Source: a virus. From it: DNA of 64,000 nt. The notes under the pieces are model-generated. The model was not told the DNA's origin, ran no database searches, and saw only the letters and a program-made list of their open reading frames with translations. A program made the position numbers and the translations under genes. This document shows positions 55,920 to 63,080 of this stretch, piece after piece (within the stretch, counting starts at the first letter, position 1; each line of letters opens with the position of its first letter). The DNA is taken from positions 1 through 64,000 of IMG/VR virus record IMGVR_UViG_3300042502_001136; one strand, written 5' to 3'.

Positions 55920-56937
55920 GAAGGCTAAAGAACCATATGTACCAGTTTTAAAAACTAAAAAATCTATTAATGAAGAAGCTAAAATTAAAATTCAAGAAGA
56001 ACGTAGTGGTAAACAACTTGGATTAAAAACAAGATTTGGTAGGCTTAATATTGCTATTGGTAGATATTTTAGATTTAAACAAGTTACTTCTATTAATGGA
56101 TTATCAGGACATGGTAAGTCAACTTTACTTAATATGATTTTAGAAGATTTTACTAATGCTAAAATTAATAGTAAATTTACTGAACCTGTTGTTATAGTTC
56201 ATAATACATGGGAAATGGTTCCGGAAGATGAAGTTATTAGAGGATTAGCCTCTAAGGTAGAAAAGTCGCATTTATATCTATTAAGTTCTGAATTTGATAG
56301 AGAAACAGGTAAATACAATACTGTATCTGATTTAGAAATAGAAGAATTCTTTAATGTATTAGATAAAGAGGAAGATAAAGACCATTATTATTTTGATGAA
56401 GCTACTACTTTAAATGGTATTATTGAAAATATTAAACATGCTATTAGATTCTATCAAGATAAATATGCACAAGAAATAGAAGTAGGTAATAAGAAAGCTA
56501 TTCCTAAAGTAGTTGTTGCATTAGACCACACATTACTAACTGTAGGAGAAAAAGGTGAAACAATTAATGATATTATGTTTGGGCTTTCAAGACTTGCTAT
56601 ATACTTAAAAAAGAAAGGTTATATGGTAATTTTTGTAGGACAACTTAATAATGAAATTGAAAAGCTTGAAAGAGTTAGAAATATAGAAGGTCATTTTCCT
56701 ATTAAATCTGATATATATGCACAAGCTCAACTATTTAATGCTTGTGATACTGTTATTACTATACATCAACCTGAATTACTTGGTATTTTCTTTTATGGTA
56801 GGAATCAATATAAAACTAGTAATCTTATGCACCTTCAAATATTAAAACAAAGATTTGGAAAAGTAGGAAGTGTTTGGCTTTATAATGATTTAGGTAAAGG
56901 TAGAGTTTATGAAACAACACCCGAAAAAAAAGAATAA
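55909..56937 (+). CDS. DnaB/RecA-fold replicative ATPase
   Basis: This 342-aa protein has Walker A GLSGHGKST at residues 63-71 and Walker B VVVALDHT near 205, with a downstream IFVGQLN sensor strand. This is the RecA-like core of DnaB and KaiC-type helicases, as found in crAss-like replication modules. It lacks the DnaB N-terminal helical domain, so it may need a partner or act as a hexamer without one. It is the last gene before the next promoter. Confidence 0.8.
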   Translation: MNIKKAKEPYVPVLKTKKSINEEAKIKIQEERSGKQLGLKTRFGRLNIAIGRYFRFKQVTSINGLSGHGKSTLLNMILEDFTNAKINSKFTEPVVIVHNTWEMVPEDEVIRGLASKVEKSHLYLLSSEFDRETGKYNTVSDLEIEEFFNVLDKEEDKDHYYFDEATTLNGIIENIKHAIRFYQDKYAQEIEVGNKKAIPKVVVALDHTLLTVGEKGETINDIMFGLSRLAIYLKKKGYMVIFVGQLNNEIEKLERVRNIEGHFPIKSDIYAQAQLFNACDTVITIHQPELLGIFFYGRNQYKTSNLMHLQILKQRFGKVGSVWLYNDLGKGRVYETTPEKKE

Positions 56938-56989
56938 TACTTTTTGAATAAAAATAATAGGAAATTTTTAAAAAATTATTAGTAATTAA

Positions 56990-57020
56990 TTTGGTAAAAC
57001 AAAAAAAAGAGTTATATTTG
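56990..57020 (+). promoter_or_regulatory. Bacteroides-type promoter for the recombination module
   Basis: TTTG at 56990-56993, a 19-nt spacer and TATATTTG at 57013-57020 match the Bacteroides -33/-7 consensus (TTTG, N19-21, TAnnTTTG) exactly. The start would be near 57027, leaving a leader of about 65 nt for the RecT-like gene. This supports a Bacteroidota host and use of host RNA polymerase. Confidence 0.8.
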
Positions 57021-57092
57021 TATCACATTAAACCGGTACAAGGCAATTAGAGAGTTTTATTATCTAATGTACTAATAATAATTGTAAAGCAC

Positions 57093-58022
57093 ATGACAAA
57101 CCAAGACGAAAACAAAGTCGAAGTAGAAAATAACCAAGAGGTTATTGAAAAAGAAAAAGGAGAAGTTGTTGAAGTAGTTGAAGTAGTTACTGATGAAGAT
57201 AATCAAGGGATTGAAGAAGATAATCAAAACACTAATGAAACTATTGAAAACCAATTAACTCCTTTTTTCGTTTCTAATAATGAACCTCTTACTGGTAATT
57301 TTGCTGTTATTAGAGAAACTGCTCAAGCTTTAGCAGATATGACTAATATAGCAAATATTATATGTAAAAGTAAACTTAGTCCTTTAAAAACATCTGCTGA
57401 TATTGTATTAGCTATTATAACAGGTAATCAATATGGTTTTCCTTTTATGGTTAGTATAGCTAATATTTATCCTATTAATGGTAGACCTTCTATGGGTACT
57501 CACTTAATAAGAGGATTGATAATAAAGAATAAGATTATTTTTAAAAAAGTTTATAACTATGAACCTGTTTATGAATATGCTAAAGCTAAAAAAGAAGATG
57601 GTAAGATAGTTTTAGTTAAAGTAAAAAAACAAGTAAATGGTGAAACGAAAGAAGTTCCGGTATTAATAGGAAGATTTACTAAACAAGAAGCACCAGAAGA
57701 AGTACATATCAGAGGAGAAATAGTAGATTATATTACTAAATATACATTTACTAGAAAAATGAAAGATATAGACGGTTCTTGGACTTCCTTAGAAGTAGAA
57801 TCTGAATATAAAATATCAGAAGCTCGAAACGCAGGTTTTCTAGATAAAGATAATTGGATTAATCACCCTGCAAGAATGTTAGATGCTAGAGCTTTTAATA
57901 TAGGAGCAAAAGAAATAGCAGCTGATATACTTCTTGGTATGTATTCAATATCTGAACTAGCAGACGAAGCAAACCTTAAATACTCTATTGATAGTTCTCT
58001 ACAAGAAACTATTATTCCTTAA
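57093..58022 (+). CDS. RecT-like single-strand annealing protein
   Basis: The first 55 residues of this 309-aa protein are very acidic and disordered. Then comes a RecT/Bet-like core: KTSADIVLAIITGNQYGFP, then MVSIANIYPINGRPSMGTH and a long beta part, ending WINHPARMLDARAFNIGAKE and a GMYS turn. RecT proteins coat single-stranded DNA and anneal it, here perhaps with the PD-(D/E)XK nuclease encoded in the other arm. No exonuclease gene lies adjacent. It has its own promoter. Confidence 0.8.
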   Translation: MTNQDENKVEVENNQEVIEKEKGEVVEVVEVVTDEDNQGIEEDNQNTNETIENQLTPFFVSNNEPLTGNFAVIRETAQALADMTNIANIICKSKLSPLKTSADIVLAIITGNQYGFPFMVSIANIYPINGRPSMGTHLIRGLIIKNKIIFKKVYNYEPVYEYAKAKKEDGKIVLVKVKKQVNGETKEVPVLIGRFTKQEAPEEVHIRGEIVDYITKYTFTRKMKDIDGSWTSLEVESEYKISEARNAGFLDKDNWINHPARMLDARAFNIGAKEIAADILLGMYSISELADEANLKYSIDSSLQETIIP

Positions 58023-58059
58023 CAACAAATTATTATTAAATTTTTAATTAAAAAACATT

Positions 58060-58707
58060 ATGTTACAATTTAAAAACATTACAGGTAAAAAAGAAACTAA
58101 ATCTTTTACACATCCAGTTATTATTGCTAATTCTACTAAAGGAGAATGGAGAATTGCTCCACCTATTCAAGAAAAATTAGAAATTGTTGAAGGTGATTTC
58201 GTTATCATGGTTGAACACCCTGAAGATAATAAACGTGTATTCATTGGTAAAGGTGTAAAAGGAGTTCCTGTAATTGATGCTGCAACCGGTAAACAAGCAG
58301 TAGATGGAAGAGGTCGTTTAGTTTATGAAGATAATACTTGTTTTGGTGCTGTTGTTCGTCCTGCTTCTGAAGGTAGTTCAATGTTTAAATTAACAGTTGC
58401 ATCTGCTTGGAATAAATTATCAGGTAATGAAGAAACTCTTGATTACTTTACTTTATCTGAAGGTATTGAAGGAGAAATTCCATCTGATATTGTAGATGAA
58501 AATGGTGATTCTACAATGCACGTTACTACTCTTTATGAATTGAAATTCAAAGAATCTAAAGCTAAAGCTAAAAGAGAGAAAAAAGGAGAAGAAGGTGCTG
58601 AAGAAGAAGAAGAAGATGATGCTACATTTGAATTAGGAGAAACTAATGAAGAAGGTACATCTGAAGCTCCTGAAGCAGAAGCCTCTGAATATGAAGAAGA
58701 AGTTTAA
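58060..58707 (+). CDS. SSB-like or acidic-tailed DNA-associated protein
   Basis: The first 150 residues of this 215-aa protein are beta-rich (WRIAPPIQEKLEIVEGDFVIMVEHP, RVFIGKGVKGVPV). Residues 168-215 are almost all Glu, Ala, Asp and Lys with a very acidic end (ASEYEEEV). Acidic C-terminal tails occur in phage SSBs such as T7 gp2.5. It lies directly after RecT and is followed by a strong terminator. A second candidate SSB lies next to it; either could be the main one. Confidence 0.5.
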   Translation: MLQFKNITGKKETKSFTHPVIIANSTKGEWRIAPPIQEKLEIVEGDFVIMVEHPEDNKRVFIGKGVKGVPVIDAATGKQAVDGRGRLVYEDNTCFGAVVRPASEGSSMFKLTVASAWNKLSGNEETLDYFTLSEGIEGEIPSDIVDENGDSTMHVTTLYELKFKESKAKAKREKKGEEGAEEEEEDDATFELGETNEEGTSEAPEAEASEYEEEV

Positions 58708-58727
58708 TCAACTTTAAATATGTACTT

Positions 58728-58758
58728 AAAGCGTCTGCTATTGTAGACGCTTTTTTTT
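58728..58758 (+). terminator. Strong intrinsic terminator
   Basis: AAGCGTCT and AGACGCTT form a perfect stem around a short loop and run into TTTTTTTT. It ends transcription after the first SSB-like gene. Confidence 0.85.
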
Positions 58759-58804
58759 GATTTAAAATTATAGCTATTATTTTAAAATTTAAAATTATTA
58801 CAAC

Positions 58805-59518
58805 ATGGATTTGAATTTAAGTATTAATAAAGATACTAGAGGAAGTGCTAATAATCCTATTCCTGCTCCTCGTTTGTTAGCTCTTGCTACAACCATATTT
58901 CCTTATAAATATGAATTTCCTGTTGCTCATTTAGTTAATGTTTCTTTTGACCCTAAGAAAGAAGTAAAACGTAATGATGTAACAGAAAATGTTCCTGCTC
59001 TTATTTTCTTATTTAAAGATAAGGATAAAAGACAATTTACTCATATTGAGTTCCCATTAGACCCAACAGATGATAAAATTAAGAAAAAACAAGATGCTTT
59101 ATTATCTCGTATTAAACATATTTGGGATGAAACTATTGGAGCTGATAAACTTCCTGCCGGTGTATTAGAAGGTAAATCTTTTGCTGAATTTTATGAAAAT
59201 GTAGCAAAAGGATTTAATGCAATTACTTATACTAAAGATGATAAAACATATAAAACTTACTCTGCTAATGCTTTATATATTAAATTATCTTATTATAATG
59301 CTAATTTGCAACTTCCTCAATACCCTAATTTCATACAACCTGCTACTAGTGGGGGAAATCAAAAAGTATGTGAATTGAGAATTAATCCTACTTATGACTC
59401 TGTTGAGCCTAAAGCTAAAGCTAAAGCAGGAGGAAATCAAAGTGGACATAATAATGAATTTGGTGGAGGAGAAAGTTTTGGTGGTAATTTCTCTGAAGAT
59501 TTACCTGATATTGAATAA
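58805..59518 (+). CDS. Single-stranded DNA-binding protein candidate
   Basis: This 237-aa protein has a beta-rich core and a Gly/Asn/Ser-rich linker after residue 203, ending in the acidic DLPDIE tip. This matches the SSB design: OB core, flexible linker, acidic tip for partner binding. It would protect single-stranded DNA in replication, and the tip would contact the polymerase or primase. It lies between two terminators, so it may be made as a separate abundant mRNA. A dispersed motif copy lies at 59331-59357. Confidence 0.6.
   Translation: MDLNLSINKDTRGSANNPIPAPRLLALATTIFPYKYEFPVAHLVNVSFDPKKEVKRNDVTENVPALIFLFKDKDKRQFTHIEFPLDPTDDKIKKKQDALLSRIKHIWDETIGADKLPAGVLEGKSFAEFYENVAKGFNAITYTKDDKTYKTYSANALYIKLSYYNANLQLPQYPNFIQPATSGGNQKVCELRINPTYDSVEPKAKAKAGGNQSGHNNEFGGGESFGGNFSEDLPDIE
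59331..59357 (-). repeat. Dispersed motif copy 17
   Basis: On the minus strand TTCCCCCACTAGTAGCAGG then TTGTATG. Inside the SSB-like gene; encodes ATSGGN. Confidence 0.6.
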
Positions 59519-59539
59519 ATAGAAACAACAATTATTAAT

Positions 59540-59573
59540 AAGCAGGGTATATACGTATACCCTGCTTTTTTTA
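59540..59573 (+). terminator. Strong intrinsic terminator
   Basis: AAGCAGGGTATA and its exact complement form a long stem over a TACG loop, followed by TTTTTTT. It ends the SSB-like transcript and allows the primase to be expressed at a lower level by read-through. Confidence 0.85.
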
Positions 59574-59579
59574 TACTAT

Positions 59580-60713
59580 ATGATAAACTTAAAGTTACTC
59601 CCTACTTTAACAAAACCATACTTATTAGAGAGGGTAAGTCAAGAGGAAATAATGTTATATTATATAGGTATTCCTGTTAATACACAAACATTAGAAGGCA
59701 GTTCCTTTTTATCTCCATTTAGAAGTGAAAATAACCCTGATAAAAATCCAACTTGTAATTATTATTATAGTGAAAATGGTAAACTACGAATCAAAGATTG
59801 GAATGGTTCTTTTCATGGAGATATATTTGATGTTGCATCTTGGGCAACAAAAATTAATAGTAAAACATCTCAAGGTTTTAAACTATTATTAAACAAAATT
59901 GCTTATGATTTTAAAGTACATAAATATAGTGTTGATGAAGAAAGAAAAAAATTCAATATTCTTTATAAACAACATATTACTACTAAAGAATTAAAAGTAT
60001 TTAAAGTTATACCAAGACCATTTAATAAATTTGATGGTAAAACTTGGTATGATAGATGGGAAATTTCTAGTAGTTTACTTAAATTAGGAAAAGTTATTCC
60101 TGTACAAGAACTACAAGTAGAAGGAAACGATGGGTATCTTCATACTAAATATGTATATAATTCTTATAATCCTGGATATGCTTATTATGGAGGAGAAATA
60201 AATGGAATTATATTATGGAAAGTTTACTTTCCTCTTACTAAAGATAAGAACAAAAAATTTATTACTAATTATTCTTTTATTCAAGGACTAAATCTATTAG
60301 TACCTGCTAGAGTAATTGTAATCACTAAATCTTTTAAAGATGTATTATGTTTTAGAGTATTTGGAATTGTAGCTATTTGTGTACCTTCTGAAACTTATGT
60401 AATTTCTAAGGAAATTATGTTTAAGTTAAAAAGCTATGCAGATATAGTAGTTACTAATTTTGATTACGATAAAACAGGTATATTACTTGCTAATAAATAT
60501 AAGAGAGTACATAATTGTTATCCTATTATGTTTACTCGTGGTAGATTTAATCAACCTGATTTTGGAGTTAAAGATTTTACAGAGTTCCGAGAAACATACG
60601 GAACAGAAAAAACAAAAGCATTAATAATTAATACTTTTGATAAATACAAAGAATTATTCACATACATCGATAACCTAAACAAACAAGCAATAAAATGGAT
60701 AGAGCCGAATTAG
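59580..60713 (+). CDS. DnaG-like Toprim primase
   Basis: The N-terminal part of this 377-aa protein contains LSPFRSENNPDKNPTCNYY and DIFDVASW, the order of a DnaG zinc-binding domain but without most zinc cysteines. The Toprim domain (about 243-300) has VIVITKSFKDVL and the NFDYDKTG metal motif. The usual Toprim glutamate position reads Lys, as in many phage primases. It would make RNA primers. It overlaps the next gene by 19 nt. Confidence 0.8.
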   Translation: MINLKLLPTLTKPYLLERVSQEEIMLYYIGIPVNTQTLEGSSFLSPFRSENNPDKNPTCNYYYSENGKLRIKDWNGSFHGDIFDVASWATKINSKTSQGFKLLLNKIAYDFKVHKYSVDEERKKFNILYKQHITTKELKVFKVIPRPFNKFDGKTWYDRWEISSSLLKLGKVIPVQELQVEGNDGYLHTKYVYNSYNPGYAYYGGEINGIILWKVYFPLTKDKNKKFITNYSFIQGLNLLVPARVIVITKSFKDVLCFRVFGIVAICVPSETYVISKEIMFKLKSYADIVVTNFDYDKTGILLANKYKRVHNCYPIMFTRGRFNQPDFGVKDFTEFRETYGTEKTKALIINTFDKYKELFTYIDNLNKQAIKWIEPN

Positions 60714-61201
60714 ATAAAATTAATAATTTTAACTTAAATCAAGTTAAAAAAACTTCAGTAATAATTCTTAAGAAAAAAGTAAGTGAATTTAGAACAATCT
60801 ATTACGTAGTAGTTAGTGCTACAGAAAAAGAAATAGAAGATACTAAAAGAGCTAAAGCTTTAACAGAAGGAACACTAATGGTATTAAAAGATAATAATCT
60901 TATTACTCTTAGAGAAGAGGTTAAAACTGTTGTATTCTTAGGAGAATTAGAAAATTATTATCCTAATGATGAAATTGTATATAAATTTCCAAAAAGAAAA
61001 GTAGATATACGAGAAAATAAACCTGATTACTATAGAGATTATAGTAAAACTCTTGAACAACAAAAAAATAGTATGTGGTTAGTTAATACTGCTCCTAGTC
61101 TTAGACATTGTTGGGAATCTATTATTAGAAAATGTAATAGTAAATACGGATTAATTCTAGAAATTGTAATAAAGAATGAGAATAATACTAGAAACAGTTA
61201 A
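60695..61201 (+). CDS. Hypothetical protein after primase
   Basis: This 168-aa protein has a beta-rich N-terminal half (KKTSVIILKKKV, FRTIYYVVVSATEKE) and a helical second half. No motif is recognised. It overlaps genes on both sides by 19 and 26 nt, indicating coupling to the primase. Confidence 0.45.
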   Translation: MDRAELDKINNFNLNQVKKTSVIILKKKVSEFRTIYYVVVSATEKEIEDTKRAKALTEGTLMVLKDNNLITLREEVKTVVFLGELENYYPNDEIVYKFPKRKVDIRENKPDYYRDYSKTLEQQKNSMWLVNTAPSLRHCWESIIRKCNSKYGLILEIVIKNENNTRNS

Positions 61202-61529
61202 TAATGGAGTAATATCTATTATTATTGACAGAGATTTTAATTATACTAATTTAGCTATTATTAAAAATCAAACAGAATTTATTTATATTGATAGAATTAA
61301 AAAATCATCAAAAGAAATAAGAGAAAAAGTAAATCTTTTAATAAAAAAATTTGATGTTAGACTAATTACAGAACTTGATAGTCTATTTGCTAATACTCAA
61401 ACTCTTCAAAGAATTCATTATGATAATGAAATTGAAAAATTAAAATTAAAAGATAATTGTGGTATTAATAAAGAAGATAAAGAAGAGAGAGTTCTTAGAT
61501 TTACTGCTTTTAATAAAATTTATAATTAA
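61176..61529 (+). CDS. Hypothetical protein
   Basis: This 117-aa protein has an N-terminal strand pair (LETVNNGVISIIIDRDFN), then helices with many Lys and Glu. No motif. Overlaps the upstream gene by 26 nt. Confidence 0.45.
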   Translation: MRIILETVNNGVISIIIDRDFNYTNLAIIKNQTEFIYIDRIKKSSKEIREKVNLLIKKFDVRLITELDSLFANTQTLQRIHYDNEIEKLKLKDNCGINKEDKEERVLRFTAFNKIYN

Positions 61530-61536
61530 ATAACTA

Positions 61537-61776
61537 ATGAAAAATACAGCACTTTATGAAGGAAATGTTGTTGAACTTAAAAAAGATGTAAAAGGAACTT
61601 CAGAAAGTACTACGTTTACATTAGGAGAAATTGATGTTATTACTACTATAAATATAAATACTACTTCTGATACAACTGGTATTGAAGTAGTATTTGTTAG
61701 TGGTAAAGTTTTAAATCAACAAGATGCAACAAATTATAGTAGTTGGTTGCATAGACACTTTAAATTAACAATCTAA
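61537..61776 (+). CDS. Small beta-rich protein
   Basis: This 79-aa protein has strands and a closing Tyr-Ser-Ser-Trp helix-like stretch before HFKLTI. It resembles the early small proteins at 43-45 kb in layout. No known domain. Lies 11 nt before the ligase. Confidence 0.45.
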   Translation: MKNTALYEGNVVELKKDVKGTSESTTFTLGEIDVITTININTTSDTTGIEVVFVSGKVLNQQDATNYSSWLHRHFKLTI

Positions 61777-61787
61777 AACCATAATTA

Positions 61788-63080
61788 ATGGAAAAGCTAT
61801 ATAAAAAAGATAGTAAAGGTAAAATACTTGAATGGTCAGCTGAATATGAACACACTTCAAATGGTGTTGATATTCATCTATATTCAGGTGAAATAAACGG
61901 AAAAATTACAAAGACTGTAAGAGCCGGAATTAAAGGAAAAAACATAGGAAAATCTAATGAAACTTCTCCTTTAACCCAAGCAGTTAATGAAATTGAAAGT
62001 TTATATAAAAGAAAAAAAGATTTAGGATATAAATCTCTTATAGATTTAAATTATAATTTTGGTAATGGTTTTGATACTGTTATGTCTATAAGTGATTTTC
62101 TTAATCAAACACTAACAAAAGATACTACTGATGCTGCTGGTAATCTTAAACCAATGAAAGCACAACAATATTATCGTAGTAAAAAAGATTGGGTTGATAA
62201 TCAAGGTAATATATGGAAAGATAGAAAATACTTTTATTTACTTAACCCATATGAAAGAAAAGAAAGAGGAGCAATAATTATAGGTTTTCCTTGTCTTATT
62301 CAACCTAAAATTAATGGTGTAAGATGCACTATTAGTTTAGATGAAAATAATAATGTTCAGATTCTTAGTAAAGAGGGTAAACGTTATAATCTTCCCCATA
62401 TAGAGGAAGTGTTCGTTCAGTACAAATCAATATTTACCGTATATAAAGAAGATGAACAAGAAGAAATTTTCTTTGATGGTGAATTATATATTCATGGTGA
62501 AAAATTACAAGTAATAAGTAGTGCAGTTAAAGCACCAAATTTAGATACAAGTAGAGTTAAATTTGTTTGTTTTGATTTAGGTACAACATTATTTAGTAAT
62601 TTAAAAAGAATACAATTAATGAAACAGTTAATAACTCAATTAACTTCTCATATAATTGATGCTTCAGTAGAATATTTAGCTACATATCGTGTTGGTTCTG
62701 ATGCAATTGTACAAAGTATGACTGATAAGTTTATTGAACAAGGTTATGAAGGTTCAATATTAAGAGAAGAATTTGGTGTATATGCTTTTGGTAAAAGACC
62801 TATGTCAATGGTTAAACTTAAAAGAGTTATGGATACTGAATTTTTAATTGTTGATATTATACCACAAGAAAAAGATAATAATCTAGGATTATATGTATGT
62901 AGAACTTCTGAAGGTAAAGAATTTAATGTTACTCCTACTGGTAATAATGAATTCAAAAGTTTAATATTATTTCAAAAACATCTTTATATAGGTAAAATGT
63001 TAACTTGTAAATTTTATGAATATACAGAAGCAGGAATACCTTTTCATGTATTAGATAATATTGTAAGAGATTATGAATAA
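61788..63080 (+). CDS. ATP-dependent DNA ligase with WGR-like N-terminus
   Basis: Residues 1-85 of this 430-aa protein resemble a WGR-like domain (KGKILEWSAE, KGKNIGKSNETSP), as in other phage ligases. The ligase core has motif I PKINGVR near 173 with the catalytic Lys, motif III FFDGELY, motif IV EGSILRE near 320 and motif V MVKLKR near 340, then an OB-like end. It seals nicks. Two motif-like elements: a dispersed motif copy at 62392-62420 encodes LPHIEEV. Confidence 0.85.
   Translation: MEKLYKKDSKGKILEWSAEYEHTSNGVDIHLYSGEINGKITKTVRAGIKGKNIGKSNETSPLTQAVNEIESLYKRKKDLGYKSLIDLNYNFGNGFDTVMSISDFLNQTLTKDTTDAAGNLKPMKAQQYYRSKKDWVDNQGNIWKDRKYFYLLNPYERKERGAIIIGFPCLIQPKINGVRCTISLDENNNVQILSKEGKRYNLPHIEEVFVQYKSIFTVYKEDEQEEIFFDGELYIHGEKLQVISSAVKAPNLDTSRVKFVCFDLGTTLFSNLKRIQLMKQLITQLTSHIIDASVEYLATYRVGSDAIVQSMTDKFIEQGYEGSILREEFGVYAFGKRPMSMVKLKRVMDTEFLIVDIIPQEKDNNLGLYVCRTSEGKEFNVTPTGNNEFKSLILFQKHLYIGKMLTCKFYEYTEAGIPFHVLDNIVRDYE
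62392..62420 (+). repeat. Dispersed motif copy 18
   Basis: TTCCCCATATAGAGGAAGTG then TTCGTTC. Inside the ligase gene; encodes LPHIEEV. Confidence 0.65.

Noticed and set aside
4428-62420. The dispersed motif as a late promoter
   Set aside because: Copies point in both directions within the same transcription unit and lie deep inside genes, often opposite to transcription.
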